64,000 nucleotides of DNA from Streptomyces sp. NBC_00490 (GCF_036013645.1 NZ_CP107869.1:2046001-2110000), one strand, 5' to 3'. Positions 34,776 through 45,314 are shown, numbered from the stretch's first letter. A program made the numbers and translations. The notes: a model not told the origin generated them from the sequence alone.

Positions 34776-35108
34776 GCACCCGGCGAGGGGCAGGCTCCCC
34801 GCGACCGTTCCCGGACGGTCACGGGGAGCCTGCCCCGTCCTTGTCCCCGGTCGAAGCGCACGCCCCTCCTCGCGCCGGGACGCAAGACCTCCCTCTCCGC
34901 CACCCATGCTCGCGAATCCGTCATGCTGAGCGATCTCATTGCCGCCTACCCGCCAGTAGCACCAGGCTGATCCCGCGGTCGCCTCCCCCCGCCCGCGACC
35001 CAGTTCCGCGCGCCCCCGCATGCACATACACTGGCACCCCCACGACACGCCGGTTGACCTGCTGGAACGCGGCGGTTGAGCCGATTTGCCGGAGTGAGGA
35101 GCGTCCAG
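34776..35108. other. Non-coding interval between rocD and PlsC genes
   Basis: 333 bp without a credible gene on either strand. It holds the strong hairpin at 34787-34836. A possible -10 box (TACACT, about 35028) lies about 80 bp upstream of the acyltransferase, with no clear -35 box. Nothing else is recognisable. Confidence 0.5.
34787..34836. terminator. Long hairpin terminator after rocD
   Basis: A 22-bp stem with a single mismatch: GGGGCAGGCTCCCCGCGACC pairs with GGTCACGGGGAGCCTGCCCC around a short loop. It starts 12 bp after the stop and is unusually long for a terminator. Confidence 0.82.
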
Positions 35109-35834
35109 TTGTTCTACTACCTGCTCAAATACGTGTTGTTGGGACCCCTGCTGAGACTGGTTTTCCGGCCTCGGATCGAGGGGCTCGAGCACGTGCCGGC
35201 GAGCGGGGCGGCCATCGTCGCCGGTAATCACCTGTCCTTCGCGGACCACTTCCTGATGCCGGCGATCCTCAAGCGCCGCATCACCTTCCTCGCGAAGAAG
35301 GAGTACTTCACGGGCCCGGGTGTGAAGGGCCGGCTCACCGCGTTCTTCTTCCGCAGCGCCGGGCAGATCCCCGTCGACCGCACCGGCAAGGAGGCCGGCC
35401 AGGCCGCCATCCGTGAGGGGCTCGGGGTGCTGGCCAAGGACGAGCTGCTCGGGATCTACCCGGAGGGCACGCGGTCGCACGACGGCCGGCTCTACAAGGG
35501 CAAGGTCGGTGTCGCGGTGATGGCGCTGAAGGCCGGGGTGCCCGTCATCCCCTGCGCGATGATCGGCACCTTCGAGGCCCAGCCGCCCGGCAAGGTCATC
35601 CCCAACATCCACCCCGTGACCATCCGCTTCGGCGAACCCCTCGACTTCTCCCGCTACGAAGGCATGGAGAACGAGAAGGCGATCCTGCGCGCCATCACGG
35701 ACGAGATCATCTACGCCATCCTCAACCTCTCCGGGCAGGAGTACGTCGACGAGTACGCGGCCGTCGCGAAGGCCGCGGAAGCCGCGGAGCGCTCCGAGAA
35801 GGAACGCCGGTTCCCGCGGATCCCCCTGCGCTGA
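35109..35834 (+). CDS. 1-acyl-glycerol-3-phosphate acyltransferase (PlsC-like)
   Basis: A 241-aa acyltransferase with the catalytic block NHLSFADH (HxxxxD), substrate motif GIYPEGTRSHDGRLYKGKVG, and VPVIPCAMIGT. It probably acylates lysophosphatidate or a related lysolipid at the membrane; the N-terminal FYYLLKYVLLGPLLRLVF is amphipathic. The start is likely the TTG at 35109 (GAGGAG 8 nt upstream). GTG 35094 and TTG 35076 are in-frame alternatives with poorer sites. It is followed by an unrelated epimerase gene. Confidence 0.88.
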   Translation: MFYYLLKYVLLGPLLRLVFRPRIEGLEHVPASGAAIVAGNHLSFADHFLMPAILKRRITFLAKKEYFTGPGVKGRLTAFFFRSAGQIPVDRTGKEAGQAAIREGLGVLAKDELLGIYPEGTRSHDGRLYKGKVGVAVMALKAGVPVIPCAMIGTFEAQPPGKVIPNIHPVTIRFGEPLDFSRYEGMENEKAILRAITDEIIYAILNLSGQEYVDEYAAVAKAAEAAERSEKERRFPRIPLR

Positions 35835-35893
35835 CCTCTGCTGTCGGCAGAAGGCCCTGGAACGCCCTGAGCCGGCCGCCGTACTGTCGCCGT

Positions 35894-36922
35894 ATGACGC
35901 GACGTGCTGTGGTGATCGGGGCGACCGGGCAGATCGGCCGGGTGGCGGTGGGTGCGCTGGCCCGCGACGGGTGGGAGGTGACCGCCCTCTCCAGGGGCGG
36001 CGGGCGGGACGAGGACTGGCCCGGGGAGGTACGGGTCGCCCACGCCGATCGCGAGGACGACACCGCCCTCGCCGCCGCGGTGGGTGACGGGTGCGAGGTG
36101 CTGGTCGACATGGTGGCCTACGGGGCCGCGCACGCACGGCAGTTGACCGGCTTCGCCGATCGCGTCGGGTCCGCCGTCGTCATCTCCAGCGTCTCGGTGT
36201 ACGAGGACGACAAGGGCCGTAACTTCGACACCCAGGACGAGCCGGACGGCTTTCCCGAGTACCCGGTGGGGATCACCGAGGACCAGCGGACCGTTCAGCC
36301 GGGAGAGCGGTCGTACAGCACCCGCAAGGCCGCGCTGGAGCGCGAACTGCTGGGCGCCGGAGCGCGGTTGCCCACCACACTGCTGCGGGCCGGTGCCATC
36401 CACGGGCCGCACTGCCGGACACCCCGCGAGCTCTGGTTCGTCAAGCGGAACCTGGACGGGAGGACCCGGCGCGTCCTCGCCTACGGCGGCAGGAGCCGAT
36501 TCCACCCGGCGAGCGTCCACAACATCGCGGAACTGATCCGGCTGGCCGCCGCACGGCCGGGCACCCGCGCCCTCAACGCCGTCGACCCCGACGCGCCGAC
36601 GGTGGCGGAGATCGCCCGGGCCATCGACGCCGTGATGGGGGTGGAACGGGAGGACGTGCTCGTGGACGGGCCGCCTCCGGCCGACACGGTCGGGGGCACC
36701 CCGTGGTCGACGCCGGTACCGATCGTCTGCGACATGGGCGCCGCCGAGCGGGAGTTGGGCTACCGGGCGGTGGTCCGGTACGCCGAGACACTGCCCGAGA
36801 CCGTCGCCTGGATCGAGCGGCAACTGGCCGGGCGGGACTGGCGGGAGGCCTATCCGAAGATGGCCCAGTCGTACGGCGAACTCTTCGACTACGCGGCGGA
36901 GGACGCCTGGTTCACGGCATGA
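35894..36922 (+). CDS. NAD-dependent epimerase/dehydratase-like protein
   Basis: A 342-aa extended short-chain dehydrogenase-type protein with the Rossmann motif VIGATGQIGRVAVGAL at the N-terminus, VVISSVSVYED, a YSTRKAALE segment in place of the usual YxxxK, and the long C-terminal substrate domain. The family acts on nucleotide sugars or flavonoid-like substrates or serves as a chaperone; the substrate is unknown. It is monocistronic and converges with the peptidase, with a hairpin between them. Confidence 0.82.
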   Translation: MTRRAVVIGATGQIGRVAVGALARDGWEVTALSRGGGRDEDWPGEVRVAHADREDDTALAAAVGDGCEVLVDMVAYGAAHARQLTGFADRVGSAVVISSVSVYEDDKGRNFDTQDEPDGFPEYPVGITEDQRTVQPGERSYSTRKAALERELLGAGARLPTTLLRAGAIHGPHCRTPRELWFVKRNLDGRTRRVLAYGGRSRFHPASVHNIAELIRLAAARPGTRALNAVDPDAPTVAEIARAIDAVMGVEREDVLVDGPPPADTVGGTPWSTPVPIVCDMGAAERELGYRAVVRYAETLPETVAWIERQLAGRDWREAYPKMAQSYGELFDYAAEDAWFTA

Positions 36923-36923
36923 A

Positions 36924-36954
36924 AGAGGGGCGGCCCGACCGGGGCCGCCCCTCT
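36924..36954. terminator. Bidirectional terminator hairpin
   Basis: AGAGGGGCGGCCC / GGGCCGCCCCTCT-type inverted repeat with a short loop, directly after the epimerase stop and just before the stop of the convergent peptidase gene. Confidence 0.8.
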
Positions 36955-36958
36955 GGTG

Positions 36959-38560
36959 TTACGGCTTCGGCGTCGCGTGCGGTCCGCACGTGACGTCGGA
37001 GGCGTCCAGCTTGCCGCTGAGCAGGTAGGAGTCCACCCGCTCGTTGATGCACGGGTTGACCAGGTTGGTCACACCGTGGGAGCCGGCGTTCTTCTCGGTG
37101 ATCAGACGGGAGCCCTTGAACCGCTTGTGCAGTTCGACCGCACCGCCGTACGGGGTCGCGGCGTCACGCTCGGACTGGACGATCAGCACCCCGGGCAGCC
37201 CCTTGCCGGTCCTGACGTTCACCGGGGTCTGCTGCTTGACCGGCCAGGTCGCGCAGGGCAGGTTCATCCAGGCGTTGGACCAGGTCAGGAACGGGTAGTC
37301 CTTGTGCAGCCGGGTGTTGTCGCGGTCCCACTTCTTCCAGCTGGTGGGCCACTTGGCGTCGGTGCACTCGACGGCCGTGTAGACGGCGTTGCCGTTCTCG
37401 GAGGACGCGTTGCCCGCCGTGTCGGACAGGTCGGGCGCGGCCGCGTCGACGAGCGCCTGGGTGTCGCCGGCGAAGTACTTGCTGAACACGGTGGCGACCG
37501 GGATCCACGACGAGTCGTAGTACGGGGCGCCCTGGAAGAAGCCGAGCAGCTCGGCCGGGCCGACGACCCCGCCGATGGGGTTCTTCTTGGCGGTGGCGCG
37601 CAGTTCCAGCCACTTCGCCTGCACCGCGGCACGCGTCGTGCCGAGGTGGAAGACCGCGTCGTTGGCGGCGACCCAGTCCTGCCAGTCCTTCCACCGCATC
37701 TCGAAGGCGACGTCCTGGTCGAGGTTGGCCTCGTACCAGATCTTCTCCCGCGACGGGCTGACGACGCTGTCGACGATCATGCGGCGCACGTGGCCCGGGA
37801 ACAGCGTGCCGTAGACGGCGCCGAGGTAGGTGCCGTAGGAGACGCCGAGGAAGTTGAGCTTCTTCTCGCCGAGCGCGGCACGGATGACGTCCAGGTCGCG
37901 GGCGCTGTTCGGCGTGGTCATGTGCGGCAGCATCTCGCCGCTGCGCTCGTAGCAGCCCTCCGCGTACTCACGGGCGAGCTTGCGCTGGGCGCGCTTGTCG
38001 GCCTCGGAGTCGGGTACCGGGTCCATCTTGGGCGCCTTCACGAACTCCTGCGGGTCGATGCAGGAGATGGGCGCCGAGTGGCCGACGCCGCGCGGGTCGA
38101 AGCCCACGAAGTCGTACGCCTTGGAGGTGTTGACCCACAGGGGGGCCTTGGTCGTGATCCGGCGCGGGAAGCGCATCCCGGAGGCGCCGGGACCGCCCGG
38201 GTTGTAGATGAGCGCGCCCTGGCGCTCGGACTTGGTGCCGGTGCTGCCGATACGGTCGACGGCGAGCTTGATCTGCTTGCCGTCCGGCTTCGCGTAGTCC
38301 AGCGGCACGGTGACCCAGCCGCACTGGATCGGCTTCTCGAACCCCCAGTCGGCGGGACAGTCCTGCCAGTCGATCCCGGCCTTCTCGGCGCGGGCGGCGG
38401 CGACGGCGGCGCCGCGGGCCTCACGGTCCTGGCCGTGCCGGCCGCCCGCACTCGCGCTGGCGGTGGGGGCCGCGACGGCCCCCGCTATCAGGGTCGCCGT
38501 GACGAGCACTCCGGCCGAGCCGAACGCCGCGGCCCGCCTTGTCGATCTGTGGTGCCTCAA
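36959..38560 (-). CDS. Secreted tripeptidyl aminopeptidase (alpha/beta hydrolase)
   Basis: A 533-aa exported hydrolase with a signal peptide (RRAAAFGSAGVLVTATLIAGAVAAPTASASA removed near residue 37). The alpha/beta-hydrolase nucleophile is in FLGVSYGTYLG, the acid in VQSERDAATPYGGAVEL, and the histidine in AGSHGVTNL, with the oxyanion-loop IYNPGGPGASGM. This is the TAP/SlpD-type peptidase that releases N-terminal tripeptides outside the cell (family knowledge). Four cysteines late in the sequence may form disulfides. It is monocistronic. Confidence 0.92.
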   Translation of the reverse strand: MRHHRSTRRAAAFGSAGVLVTATLIAGAVAAPTASASAGGRHGQDREARGAAVAAARAEKAGIDWQDCPADWGFEKPIQCGWVTVPLDYAKPDGKQIKLAVDRIGSTGTKSERQGALIYNPGGPGASGMRFPRRITTKAPLWVNTSKAYDFVGFDPRGVGHSAPISCIDPQEFVKAPKMDPVPDSEADKRAQRKLAREYAEGCYERSGEMLPHMTTPNSARDLDVIRAALGEKKLNFLGVSYGTYLGAVYGTLFPGHVRRMIVDSVVSPSREKIWYEANLDQDVAFEMRWKDWQDWVAANDAVFHLGTTRAAVQAKWLELRATAKKNPIGGVVGPAELLGFFQGAPYYDSSWIPVATVFSKYFAGDTQALVDAAAPDLSDTAGNASSENGNAVYTAVECTDAKWPTSWKKWDRDNTRLHKDYPFLTWSNAWMNLPCATWPVKQQTPVNVRTGKGLPGVLIVQSERDAATPYGGAVELHKRFKGSRLITEKNAGSHGVTNLVNPCINERVDSYLLSGKLDASDVTCGPHATPKP

Positions 38561-38673
38561 CTGGAACTCCCCTATGTCGTTGATGACAAGGGGATCCTCG
38601 CGGCTGTGCGTCGCCTGAGAACAGGGGTGACCCCCTCTTCTTTACCAATCCGATAAACGGAGAGGGCCGTTCG

Positions 38674-39425
38674 CTACCCGAGCGAGGCCAGTGCCTCGTC
38701 CAGGACCCTGCGCAGCTTCAGCGCGTCCGGCGCCACGGCGCTCACCAGAACGGCCGGTCCGGCGAGCGGCACGACCACGGCACCGTCCCCGAGCACGCGC
38801 GCGGCGACCGGCTCCGCGGCGAACTCCGGCCGTACGACGATCAGTTGCCCCACGGCCCGATGCCCCGCCAGCACGGCGGGACCGTCCCAGCCGGCCGGCG
38901 CCCCGGGCCCGCAGGCCAATTCCTGGTCGAGGACGGTACGCCCGGCCACACACAGGGTGAGACGGCTGGTGAGCCGGCCGGGTTGCTCCGCGGCACGCCC
39001 CAGCACCTGCTCCTCACGCAGGACGAGCCGCCCGGTCGCCGCCACGTCGGCCCGCGTGGTGACGTACAGCTCGCTGCCCTGCGCACAGATCAACTGCTCC
39101 GGCAGCCACTGCAGTTCACCCCGGTCGGCGACGGTGAGCCGTACGTCGTACCGGGACTCCCCCTTGGCCTGTCCCGGCAGTGCGATGGTGGCGGCGGCCG
39201 ACCCGACCCGCAGCCGGGCCCCCTCGGCCACCTCGGCCTCGACCGTGAAGTGATCCCCGCCGAGCGGCCCGCTCATCGCGCCGACGAGCATGACCCGCGC
39301 CTCGTCGGCACTCCCCCGGGTCCGCCGCAACGCCAGCGGTCCGTCACCCTCCAGTACCGGCAGCGACGTACCGCCGCGTCCGTCGTCCCGCGCCCCGATC
39401 CGCGCGGTGGCCTTCACGCCCGCCG

Positions 39426-39429
<4 letters not shown>
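38674..39429 (-). CDS. ureD: Urease accessory protein UreD
   Basis: A 251-aa UreD/UreH. The start [12 protein letters not shown] (39429) overlaps the ureG stop by 4 nt. Family features include [24 protein letters not shown] and the middle [18 protein letters not shown]. It scaffolds apo-urease with UreF and UreG for nickel insertion. It is the last gene of the urease operon. Confidence 0.93.
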
Positions 39430-40103
<674 letters not shown>

Positions 40104-40127
40104 GTACGGCTCCTACACGTGGTGGTC

Positions 40128-40180
40128 GGGTGCGGGTTCGCGGGGGCTGGTCGCGCAGTTCCCCGCGCCCCTGGGTGGGT
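40128..40180. repeat. Dispersed Streptomyces intergenic repeat, copy 2
   Basis: Shares TCGCGCAGTTCCCCGCGCCC and the preceding GGGTGCGGGTT arm with 10357-10412. The 3' GGGGCGC arm of the hairpin is not conserved here (CTGGGTGGG follows). It lies inside the urease operon. Confidence 0.75.
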
Positions 40181-40222
40181 GACCTGGACGGCGTGTCACA
40201 GGTCAGCGGCGGGTCTGGGCAT

Positions 40223-40330
40223 TTCAGCCCGTCCGGCGTTTGAGGACGAGGCCCTTTCGGGGCCGATGGGGGTCTGGGGGCGGAGCCCCCAGGGGCCGGG
40301 GTCGAAGGGGCGGCAGCCCTTGGAGGATGG
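40223..40330. repeat. Second dispersed repeat family in the ureF-ureG gap
   Basis: Contains TCAGCCCGTCCGGCGTTTGA, a GGCCC-TTTC-GGGGCC hairpin and the TGGGGGC-GGA-GCCCCCA hairpin (40275-40291). I recall this as a very common intergenic repeat in Streptomyces genomes; no second copy is present in this window to confirm it. Confidence 0.6.
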
Positions 40331-40360
40331 GACGGGTAGGGGCGGCGGGGGCGAGAAAAA

Positions 40361-41035
40361 TCACGACGCGAACAGCCGCACGGCCCAGGCCGCATGCAAC
40401 TCCGCCGAGATCTCCAGCAGCGGAGCGGAAGCCGCGGGCAAGGCGCCCACACCTTCGCCCCGCACCCTGCGACCGGCCTCCACCGCCCGATCCGCGACCC
40501 GGTCCAGCTCCGGCGCCAGCCGCGCCAGCACCCCCGTCGCATCGAACGGATCGAGACTCAGCAACCGCACCGTCGCCGACGCCGGCCCGCTCACACTCTC
40601 GTACGCCGCGCAGTACGCCGCGTCGACCGCATCGAGCCCGGCCGCCCGAGCCGTGACCCCCAACACCACGGGTTGGTGCGCCCCCTTGGGGAACTCCCGC
40701 GCCAGGGCGTCGAGTTCACCCGACGGCCAGGTGGCCCGTGCGGCCCGCGTCAACTGCCGCCCCAGCCTCCGCGCAGCGACCCGCAGCGCGGGCGACGGCG
40801 TACGGGCGTCCGCCGCCGCGTCCAACTCCACGGGATCCACCCCGAGTACGGCAGCGGCGGCCAGCGACGCGGAGACCAGCCCCGCCGTCCACAGCCGCCC
40901 CTGGCAGAACGCCTCCAGGCTCGCCGCCCCGGTGATCCGCCCGGCCTTGACGGCCGCCTCGGCCCCGCCGGAGTGCGCATGCCCCCCGGCGGGGAAGCGG
41001 CCGTCGGCCAGGACGAGAAGTGCTCCCCTGGACAT
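40361..41035 (-). CDS. ureF: Urease accessory protein UreF
   Basis: A 224-aa all-helical UreF: LLVLADGRFPAGGHAHSGG at the N-terminus, FPKGAHQPVVLGVTARAAGLD centrally, and a late helical stretch LDRVADRAVEAGRRV. It is the activation-complex component that recruits UreG to UreD-urease. Its start overlaps the ureC stop by 1 nt (TGATG), so it is translationally coupled to the structural genes. Confidence 0.93.
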   Translation of the reverse strand: MSRGALLVLADGRFPAGGHAHSGGAEAAVKAGRITGAASLEAFCQGRLWTAGLVSASLAAAAVLGVDPVELDAAADARTPSPALRVAARRLGRQLTRAARATWPSGELDALAREFPKGAHQPVVLGVTARAAGLDAVDAAYCAAYESVSGPASATVRLLSLDPFDATGVLARLAPELDRVADRAVEAGRRVRGEGVGALPAASAPLLEISAELHAAWAVRLFAS

Positions 41036-42756
41036 CAGAACAGGAAGTAACGCTGGGCCATGGGCAGTTCGGCGGCGGGCGTGGCCTCGACCAGCTCCCC
41101 GTCGATGTGCACGGCGAAGCTGTCGGGATCGACCTGTACCCGGGGCCGCGCGTCGTTCTCGCGCATGTCCGCCTTGGTGACCCCGCGTGTCGACTCGATC
41201 GCCACGAACCGCTTCCCGAGCTGAAGCCGCTCCGGCAGCCCGTCCTCGATCGCCAGCGGGGCGACGAAGTTGAACGAGTTGGAGGCCGGCGCCCGCCCGA
41301 TCGCGCCGTACATCGGCCGCGGCAGGATCGGCTGGGGGGTCGGGATCGACGCGTTGGCGTCGCCCATCTGCGCGTAGGCGATCTGCCCGCCCTTGACGAC
41401 CAGGTGCGGCTTGACCCCGAAGAACGCGGGCTCCCACAGCACGAGGTCGGCGAGCTTGCCGGTCTCCACCGACCCGACCTCCCGGGCCAGGCCCTGCGCG
41501 ATCGCCGGGTTGATCGTGTACTTCGCGACATACCTGCGTACCCGGTGGTTGTCCGCACGACCGTCCCCGGGCAGTGCGCCCCGCTTGCGCTTCATGACGT
41601 GGGCGGTCTGCCAGGTCCGCAGGATGACCTCGCCGACGCGGCCCATGGCCTGGGCGTCGGACGAGATGATCGAGATCGCGCCGAGGTCGTGGAGGATGTC
41701 CTCCGCGCCGATCGTCGTCGGCCGGATCCGGGACTCGGCGAACGCCAGGTCCTCCGGTACCGCCGGGTTGAGGTGGTGGCACACCATCAGCATGTCGAGG
41801 TGTTCCTCGGCGGTGTTGACGGTGAAGGGCCGCGTCGGGTTGGTCGAGCTGGGCAGGACGTGCGGCTCGGAGACGACGGTCATGATGTCCGGCGCGTGGC
41901 CGCCGCCCGCACCCTCGGTGTGGTAGGCGTGGATGCCGCGTCCGGCGATCGCGGCGAGCGTGTCGCCGACGAAGCCGGCCTCGTTGAGGGTGTCCGTGTG
42001 GATGGCGACCTGGATACCCGTCCGGTCCGCCACCGTCAGCGAGGCGTCGATGACGGCCGGGGTCGAGCCCCAGTCCTCGTGGAGCTTCAGCCCCAGTGCT
42101 CCGCCGCGGATCTGGGAGAGCATCGCCTCGTGCGAGACGGTGTTGCCCTTGCCGAGGAAGCCGATGTTGAGCGGGTACTGCTCCATCGCCTCCAGCATGC
42201 GGGCGAGGTGCCAGGGGCCGGGGGTGACGGTGGTCGCCTTCGACCCCTCGGCGGGGCCCGTGCCGCCGCCGACCAGCGTGGTGACACCGGCGGACAGCGC
42301 CTCGTCGGCGATCTGCGGGCAGATGAAGTGGACGTGCGCGTCGACCGCGCCGGCGGTGAGGATCCGCCCGTTGCCCGCGATGATCTCGGTCTCGGGGCCG
42401 AGGACCAGGTCGGGGTGGACGCCGTCCATCGTGTCCGGGTTGCCGGCCTTGCCGATCGCGGTGATCCGGCCGTCGCGGATGCCGACGTCGGCCTTGACGA
42501 TCCCCCAGTGGTCGATGATCACCGCGCCCGTGATGACGGTGTCCGGGGTGCCGTCTGCGCGCGTAGCACGCGACTGCCCCATGGACTCGCGGATGACCTT
42601 GCCACCGCCGAACACCGCCTCGTCACCGGCGAGTCCGGGCCCGCCGGAACGGTCCTCCTCGATCTCGACGATCAGGTCGGTGTCGGCGAGCCGGATGCGG
42701 TCGCCGGTCGTCGGGCCGAACAGGTCGGCGTACGCGGCACGCGAGATCTCAGGCAT
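41035..42756 (-). CDS. ureC: Urease subunit alpha
   Basis: A 573-aa catalytic subunit that hydrolyses urea to ammonia and carbamate at a dinickel centre. Visible metal and active-site segments are [10 protein letters not shown] (HxH), [12 protein letters not shown] (carbamylated Lys), [27 protein letters not shown] (active-site flap His) and [12 protein letters not shown] (Asp ligand). The start is ATG 42756 with GGAGG upstream; it overlaps the end of ureB by 8 nt. Confidence 0.97.
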   Translation of the reverse strand: MPEISRAAYADLFGPTTGDRIRLADTDLIVEIEEDRSGGPGLAGDEAVFGGGKVIRESMGQSRATRADGTPDTVITGAVIIDHWGIVKADVGIRDGRITAIGKAGNPDTMDGVHPDLVLGPETEIIAGNGRILTAGAVDAHVHFICPQIADEALSAGVTTLVGGGTGPAEGSKATTVTPGPWHLARMLEAMEQYPLNIGFLGKGNTVSHEAMLSQIRGGALGLKLHEDWGSTPAVIDASLTVADRTGIQVAIHTDTLNEAGFVGDTLAAIAGRGIHAYHTEGAGGGHAPDIMTVVSEPHVLPSSTNPTRPFTVNTAEEHLDMLMVCHHLNPAVPEDLAFAESRIRPTTIGAEDILHDLGAISIISSDAQAMGRVGEVILRTWQTAHVMKRKRGALPGDGRADNHRVRRYVAKYTINPAIAQGLAREVGSVETGKLADLVLWEPAFFGVKPHLVVKGGQIAYAQMGDANASIPTPQPILPRPMYGAIGRAPASNSFNFVAPLAIEDGLPERLQLGKRFVAIESTRGVTKADMRENDARPRVQVDPDSFAVHIDGELVEATPAAELPMAQRYFLF

Positions 42757-43060
42757 CGAGGGGACCTCCGGTCTCCCCGCGCAGTCCGGGCACGATCCGG
42801 GCGCCGGCGAGCGGGACGAGTTCGACGTCGACGGGGATCCCGGGTTCGAAGCGCACGGCGGTGCCGGCGGCGACGTTGAGCCGCTTGCCGCGCGCGGCGG
42901 CACGGTCGAACTCCAGGCCGGGGTTGGCCTCGGCGAAGTGGTAGTGGGAGCCGACCTGGACGGGCCGGTCGGCGGCGTTGAGGACGGTGAGGCGGGTGAC
43001 CTCACGGCCCTCGTTGTAGACGATCGGGCCGTCGGCGAAAAGGATCTCTCCGGGAATCAC
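42749..43060 (-). CDS. ureB: Urease subunit beta
   Basis: A 103-aa Ure[39 protein letters not shown] and [17 protein letters not shown] are the family signatures. It is a separate subunit, as usual in actinomycetes. It starts 11 bp after ureA and overlaps ureC by 8 nt. Confidence 0.96.
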   Translation of the reverse strand: MIPGEILFADGPIVYNEGREVTRLTVLNAADRPVQVGSHYHFAEANPGLEFDRAAARGKRLNVAAGTAVRFEPGIPVDVELVPLAGARIVPGLRGETGGPLDA

Positions 43061-43071
43061 GGCAGCCCCCG

Positions 43072-43374
<303 letters not shown>

Positions 43375-43486
43375 CGTCCCACCTCACAGTCCTCGCTCCG
43401 GACCGTGCGGGGTCCGGTTGCCTCCGCCCCGGGGCAAAGTCCCTGGTGGCGTGGCGGCAGGCTAGTTGGACCGCATTTCAGGCAAG

Positions 43487-44134
43487 TTAACCGAGCGGTG
43501 ATCCATCGGTCGCGGTGCGCGGGTCCGGCATGCTCATCAACGCCCGTAGACCGTCACGGAGGATGTCGACCGGGGCGGGGTCGAAGAGGGCCTGCTGGGC
43601 GAGGAAGCCGACCGCGACCGCGATCATCGTGCGGGCCACGTGGTCCGGGGGTACGTCGGCTCTCATCATCCCGGCGTCCTGGTAGCCCTCGACGATCCGC
43701 GTCCAGGCCTGGTACACCCCGGCGTATCCGTCGTGCAGCAGGACCGCCAGTTCCTTGTTGCGCAGCGTCTCCCCCCACACCTGGATGACGAGCCGGGGGA
43801 AGGCGGGCTCCCCGTCGACGGTGAGGTTCTCCCGGGCGCTCAGGGTCCGGCCCAGGACCAGGGTGAGGAGGTCGTCCGGCGGCGGGGGCGGGCTCTGGCG
43901 CGAGGCCTCCTCGAAGGCCCCGCGGACCGAGTCGAGCACCTCCCCGACGACCGCGGCGATCAGCTCCTCCTTGCCGCTGAAGTAGCGGTACACCGCTCCG
44001 GCCGACAGGTCGACCTCCTTCAGCACGTCCTGCATGGACGTGGCGTGGAAGCCGTTGCGGGCGAAGCAGACCGCGGCGCCGTCGAGGATCTGCCGGCGAC
44101 GGGCGTCGAGGTGCTCCTGGGATACGCGTGCCAT
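43487..44134 (-). CDS. TetR-family regulator
   Basis: A 215-aa TetR protein with HTH LDGAAVCFARNGFHATSMQDVLKEVDLSAGAVYRYFSGKEELI (about 18-60) and a helical effector domain. The start MARVSQEHLD (44134) is used; a longer open frame reads through the promoter region. It is divergent from the membrane protein at 44253, with two near-identical 19-bp direct repeats between the starts that are its likely operators. Confidence 0.9.
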   Translation of the reverse strand: MARVSQEHLDARRRQILDGAAVCFARNGFHATSMQDVLKEVDLSAGAVYRYFSGKEELIAAVVGEVLDSVRGAFEEASRQSPPPPPDDLLTLVLGRTLSARENLTVDGEPAFPRLVIQVWGETLRNKELAVLLHDGYAGVYQAWTRIVEGYQDAGMMRADVPPDHVARTMIAVAVGFLAQQALFDPAPVDILRDGLRALMSMPDPRTATDGSPLG

Positions 44135-44146
44135 GGTCGCCAATCT

Positions 44147-44224
44147 AAAACGAACGTTCCTTCTTGACAAGGGGGCGGCGACGGCGGGACGGTGGTGACA
44201 CCACCAAAACGAACGATCCTTCTT
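44147..44224. promoter_or_regulatory. Paired direct-repeat operators of the TetR regulator
   Basis: AAAACGAACGTTCCTTCTT (44147-44165) and AAAACGAACGATCCTTCTT (44206-44224) differ at one base, 59 bp apart. Each is centred on GAACG(T/A)TC, palindromic in the first copy. The first lies 13 bp before the TetR start and the second 29 bp before the membrane-protein start, so both promoters could be blocked. Confidence 0.65.
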
Positions 44225-44252
44225 TTTGGATTCCGCTCGGAAGGGAACCGTC

Positions 44253-45257
44253 ATGTCCACCGCCCCCACCGGGAACGCCCGCCGCGTGATCGCGGTCGTC
44301 GTCCTCGTCCCGGTCATCGCGGCGCTCGCCCTGTGGGCCTTCGCCTGGCCCGCGGCCCGCACCGCGCCCCGCGACCTGCCGCTCGGCGTGGCCGGGCCCG
44401 CCGCCGCGACCGCCCAGGTGGAGAAGCAACTGGCACAGCACGAGGGCGCGTTCGAGCTCCACCGCTACAGGGACGAGGCCGCGGCCAGGGAAGCCATCGA
44501 GGACCGGACCGTATACGGGGCGGTCGTCGTCACCGCCGACGGCCCCACGCTGCTGACCGCCTCGGCCGCGAGCCCGGTCGTCGCCCAGCTGCTCCAGCAG
44601 GCGGTGGCACAGCAGGCGGCCGCCGACGGCGCGCAGGTCAGGACGGTCGACGTGGTGGCCGCCCCGGCCGCGGACCCGCGGGGCGCGGCCCTCAACGCGA
44701 GCGTGCTGCCGCTTGCCCTGGCCGGTATGGCGGCGGGCGCGGTGGTGACCTTCAGCGGGCTGCGCGGGACGCGTGCCGCCCTCGTCCTGGTCGGCGCCTC
44801 CGCACTGGTCGGCGTGGCCGCCGCCGGTGTCGCGGACAGCTGGCTCGGAGTCATCACGGGCGACTGGTGGGCGCAGGCCGGGGTCTTCGGACTGGCCGCG
44901 CTGGCCGTCAGCGGCGCCGTCGCCGGGCTCGCCGCCCTGCTCGGCACCCCTGGCGTCGGCATCGTCGCCGGTGTGGTCATGCTGTTCGGCAACCCGTGGT
45001 CCGGAGCGGCCTCGGCGCCGCAGATGCTGCCCGAGCCGGCCGGCACCATCGGCCAGTGGCTGCCGCCGGGTGCCAGCGCGACCCTGACGCGCTCCGTGGC
45101 GTACTTCGACGGCGCGGCGGCGACGGGTCCCGCCCTGACCCTGGCCTGGTGGGCGGCGCTCGGCCTCGGCGCGGTCCTGCTCGGAAGCGCGCTCAAGGAG
45201 CGGAAGAAGAACGCCGGCTCCGGTGTGACGGAGCGAGAGCTCGCGCCGGTCGGCTGA
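44253..45257 (+). CDS. ABC-2/YhgE-like membrane protein
   Basis: A 334-aa membrane protein. One N-terminal helix (about 12-32) is followed by an extracellular domain of about 120 residues (RDLPLGVAGPAAATAQVEKQLAQ...), then five to six C-terminal helices. This Pip/YhgE or ABC-2 permease layout is typical of small-molecule exporters controlled by a divergent TetR. No ATPase gene is adjacent. The ATG at 44253 has AAGGGAA upstream. The substrate is unknown; an efflux function is inferred from context. Confidence 0.8.
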   Translation: MSTAPTGNARRVIAVVVLVPVIAALALWAFAWPAARTAPRDLPLGVAGPAAATAQVEKQLAQHEGAFELHRYRDEAAAREAIEDRTVYGAVVVTADGPTLLTASAASPVVAQLLQQAVAQQAAADGAQVRTVDVVAAPAADPRGAALNASVLPLALAGMAAGAVVTFSGLRGTRAALVLVGASALVGVAAAGVADSWLGVITGDWWAQAGVFGLAALAVSGAVAGLAALLGTPGVGIVAGVVMLFGNPWSGAASAPQMLPEPAGTIGQWLPPGASATLTRSVAYFDGAAATGPALTLAWWAALGLGAVLLGSALKERKKNAGSGVTERELAPVG

Positions 45258-45276
45258 CGGACCGCCCCGCGACCCC

Positions 45277-45304
45277 GACCGCGCGCCCCTGTGGGTGCGC
45301 GGTC
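45277..45304. terminator. Terminator between convergent genes
   Basis: GACCGCGCGCCC-CTGT-GGGTGCGCGGTC: 12-bp stem with one G-U pair and a 4-nt loop, between the membrane-protein stop and the antitoxin stop. Confidence 0.75.
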
Positions 45305-45314
45305 CTTCCGTGCC

